From Kiritimatiellia bacterium (GTDB lineage Bacteria; Verrucomicrobiota; Kiritimatiellia; RFP12; UBA3636), in assembly GCA_016295275.1 (NCBI GenBank), contig JAEDLN010000001.1, positions 1 through 64,000 on the forward strand: DNA of 64,000 nucleotides. Reading direction: 5' to 3'. The notes under the pieces are model-generated. The model had not been told where the DNA came from and did not search any database. It saw nothing but the letters and a program-made list of their open reading frames with translations. The position numbers were made by a program, and so were the translations under genes. Of this stretch, positions 63,273 to 64,000 are shown in pieces; the stretch's first letter is position 1, and each line of letters starts with the position of its first letter.

Positions 63273-64000
63273 TTAGTAAATCGAAAATTGCGTCGCAACA
63301 CGCCGCCGCAGATAGCCTTCGCTATCCAAATATGCAGTGTTGAATGTCACGCCGCCATCAAACGAAATCTTCTTCAATTGAGATTCCGTCAGACCAAGCG
63401 AGCTCGTGCCGAACCGCAGATTCCGCGCACGCCCGGCAGACAGATTCTCCACTATCAGATAGCCGCCGTCCGCCCAACTCTGCACCGAAGAATCGGCAAA
63501 GGCAATTGCGCCATTGGCAACATTGATCGTTGCCGTACCGGACACCGTCAAAGCACCGGCATTGATGGTCGAAACCATCGGCTTGAGTACGCCGCCTTCC
63601 AGCGTAATGGCATTGTTCTTCGGAATCGAGCCGGTCCGCGCAACAAGCAGACTTCCTTCCCGCACGACAATCGGTCCCTTGAAGGAATTGTCCGCAGCGA
63701 ACGTCAACGACGCGGGTCCTTGTTTGATGATGCCGGCTCCGGAGTAGGATGTATCATCTAAGAGACTTCCCAACAACGTGGTGTCTGTCTGGGTTTTGAA
63801 ATTCAAATACTTCTGCCCGTTGTTGAACAGATAAACGCCCGTGGTCAGCGTGACGGGTTCTCCACCGGAAATGCTCCAGACCGCATCCTTTGCATATCCG
63901 GCACGCGGCTTCAGTCCGCAAATCACACTTCCGGACAAAATGTTCAAATCGTTTAGGTAGACAATTGAATTGGCCAACGACGCAAATGTTCCGCCCGGCA
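63273..64000 (-). CDS. Autotransporter-associated beta-strand repeat protein, partial
   Basis: The frame is open to the right edge, so the N-terminus is beyond the window. Visible residues include GAGIIKQGPASLTFAADNSF, AITLEGGVLKPMVS and ADSSVQSWADGGYLIVENL, which form beta-helix repeats of autotransporter-associated proteins. The end reads LTESQLKKISFDGG and YLDSEGYLRRR, a C-terminal arrangement recurrent in PVC-group surface proteins. It is presumably secreted and adhesive or structural. A terminator follows. Confidence 0.82.
   Translation of the reverse strand, partial: PGGTFASLANSIVYLNDLNILSGSVICGLKPRAGYAKDAVWSISGGEPVTLTTGVYLFNNGQKYLNFKTQTDTTLLGSLLDDTSYSGAGIIKQGPASLTFAADNSFKGPIVVREGSLLVARTGSIPKNNAITLEGGVLKPMVSTINAGALTVSGTATINVANGAIAFADSSVQSWADGGYLIVENLSAGRARNLRFGTSSLGLTESQLKKISFDGGVTFNTAYLDSEGYLRRRVATQFSIY

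Overview
The window is a gene-dense bacterial chromosome segment, almost all on the + strand. It suggests a PVC-group heterotroph, most likely gut- or sediment-associated Kiritimatiellota, Lentisphaerota or Verrucomicrobiota. This is inferred from gene content: a Chlamydia-style V-type ATPase, secreted proteins with calcium-binding and autotransporter-associated repeats, paired OPT-like transporters, tandem SWIM/SNF2 helicases, and GH28- and GH112-type carbohydrate enzymes. No rRNA, tRNA or CRISPR array was recognised.

Left part (1-24.3 kb): a truncated secreted protein runs off the left edge on the - strand. A housekeeping run follows: rpsU, lepA, maf, tsaE, a kinase/glycosidase-like fusion and a DnaQ-like exonuclease. 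After about 500 bp that may hold a decayed gene come an ABC ATPase with an unusually long binding protein, an odd two-helix membrane protein with duplicated His/Arg motifs, a GH28-like enzyme, prfB, pepT, epmA, a ribokinase-family gene and a Cys-rich C_GCAxxG_C_C protein. Next are an ABC-2 ATPase and permease with a periplasmic binding lipoprotein, a HAD phosphatase, rluD, and a Kef-like antiporter fused to a PTS EIIA-like domain. Many of these genes overlap or abut, as in long operons.

Middle (24.4-35.9 kb): two tandem paralogous SWIM-SNF2 helicases (about 1,200 residues each) are followed by an accessory patch. The patch has a lone - strand GH112 phosphorylase, a decayed regulator/glycosidase fragment, an unrecognised open frame and an IS630-family transposase remnant. 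Immediately after it, from its own predicted promoter, a V-ATPase operon encodes only subunits B, D, I and K. Subunits A, C, E and F are absent from the window. The K proteolipid has residues matching a Na+ site, and with the antiporter this points to Na+ use.

Right part (40-64 kb): pspC-like, pgsA, truA, a secreted Pro-rich protein, a purine nucleoside phosphorylase and a TIM-barrel protein end at a strong terminator. A striking 12-kb block follows: OPT-like transporter, FtsX-type permease, LolD/MacB-type ATPase, a 1,711-residue PA/M28-like/FtsX fusion, a second OPT-like transporter and a second C_GCAxxG_C_C protein, ending at a clear terminator. It reads as one transport system and is the best candidate for an undescribed machine. 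The end of the window has a DUF5672-like protein, an ABC-F protein, an EamA transporter, a Nudix hydrolase, and a - strand autotransporter-type protein running off the right edge. Several intergenic gaps carry related GC-rich dispersed repeats.
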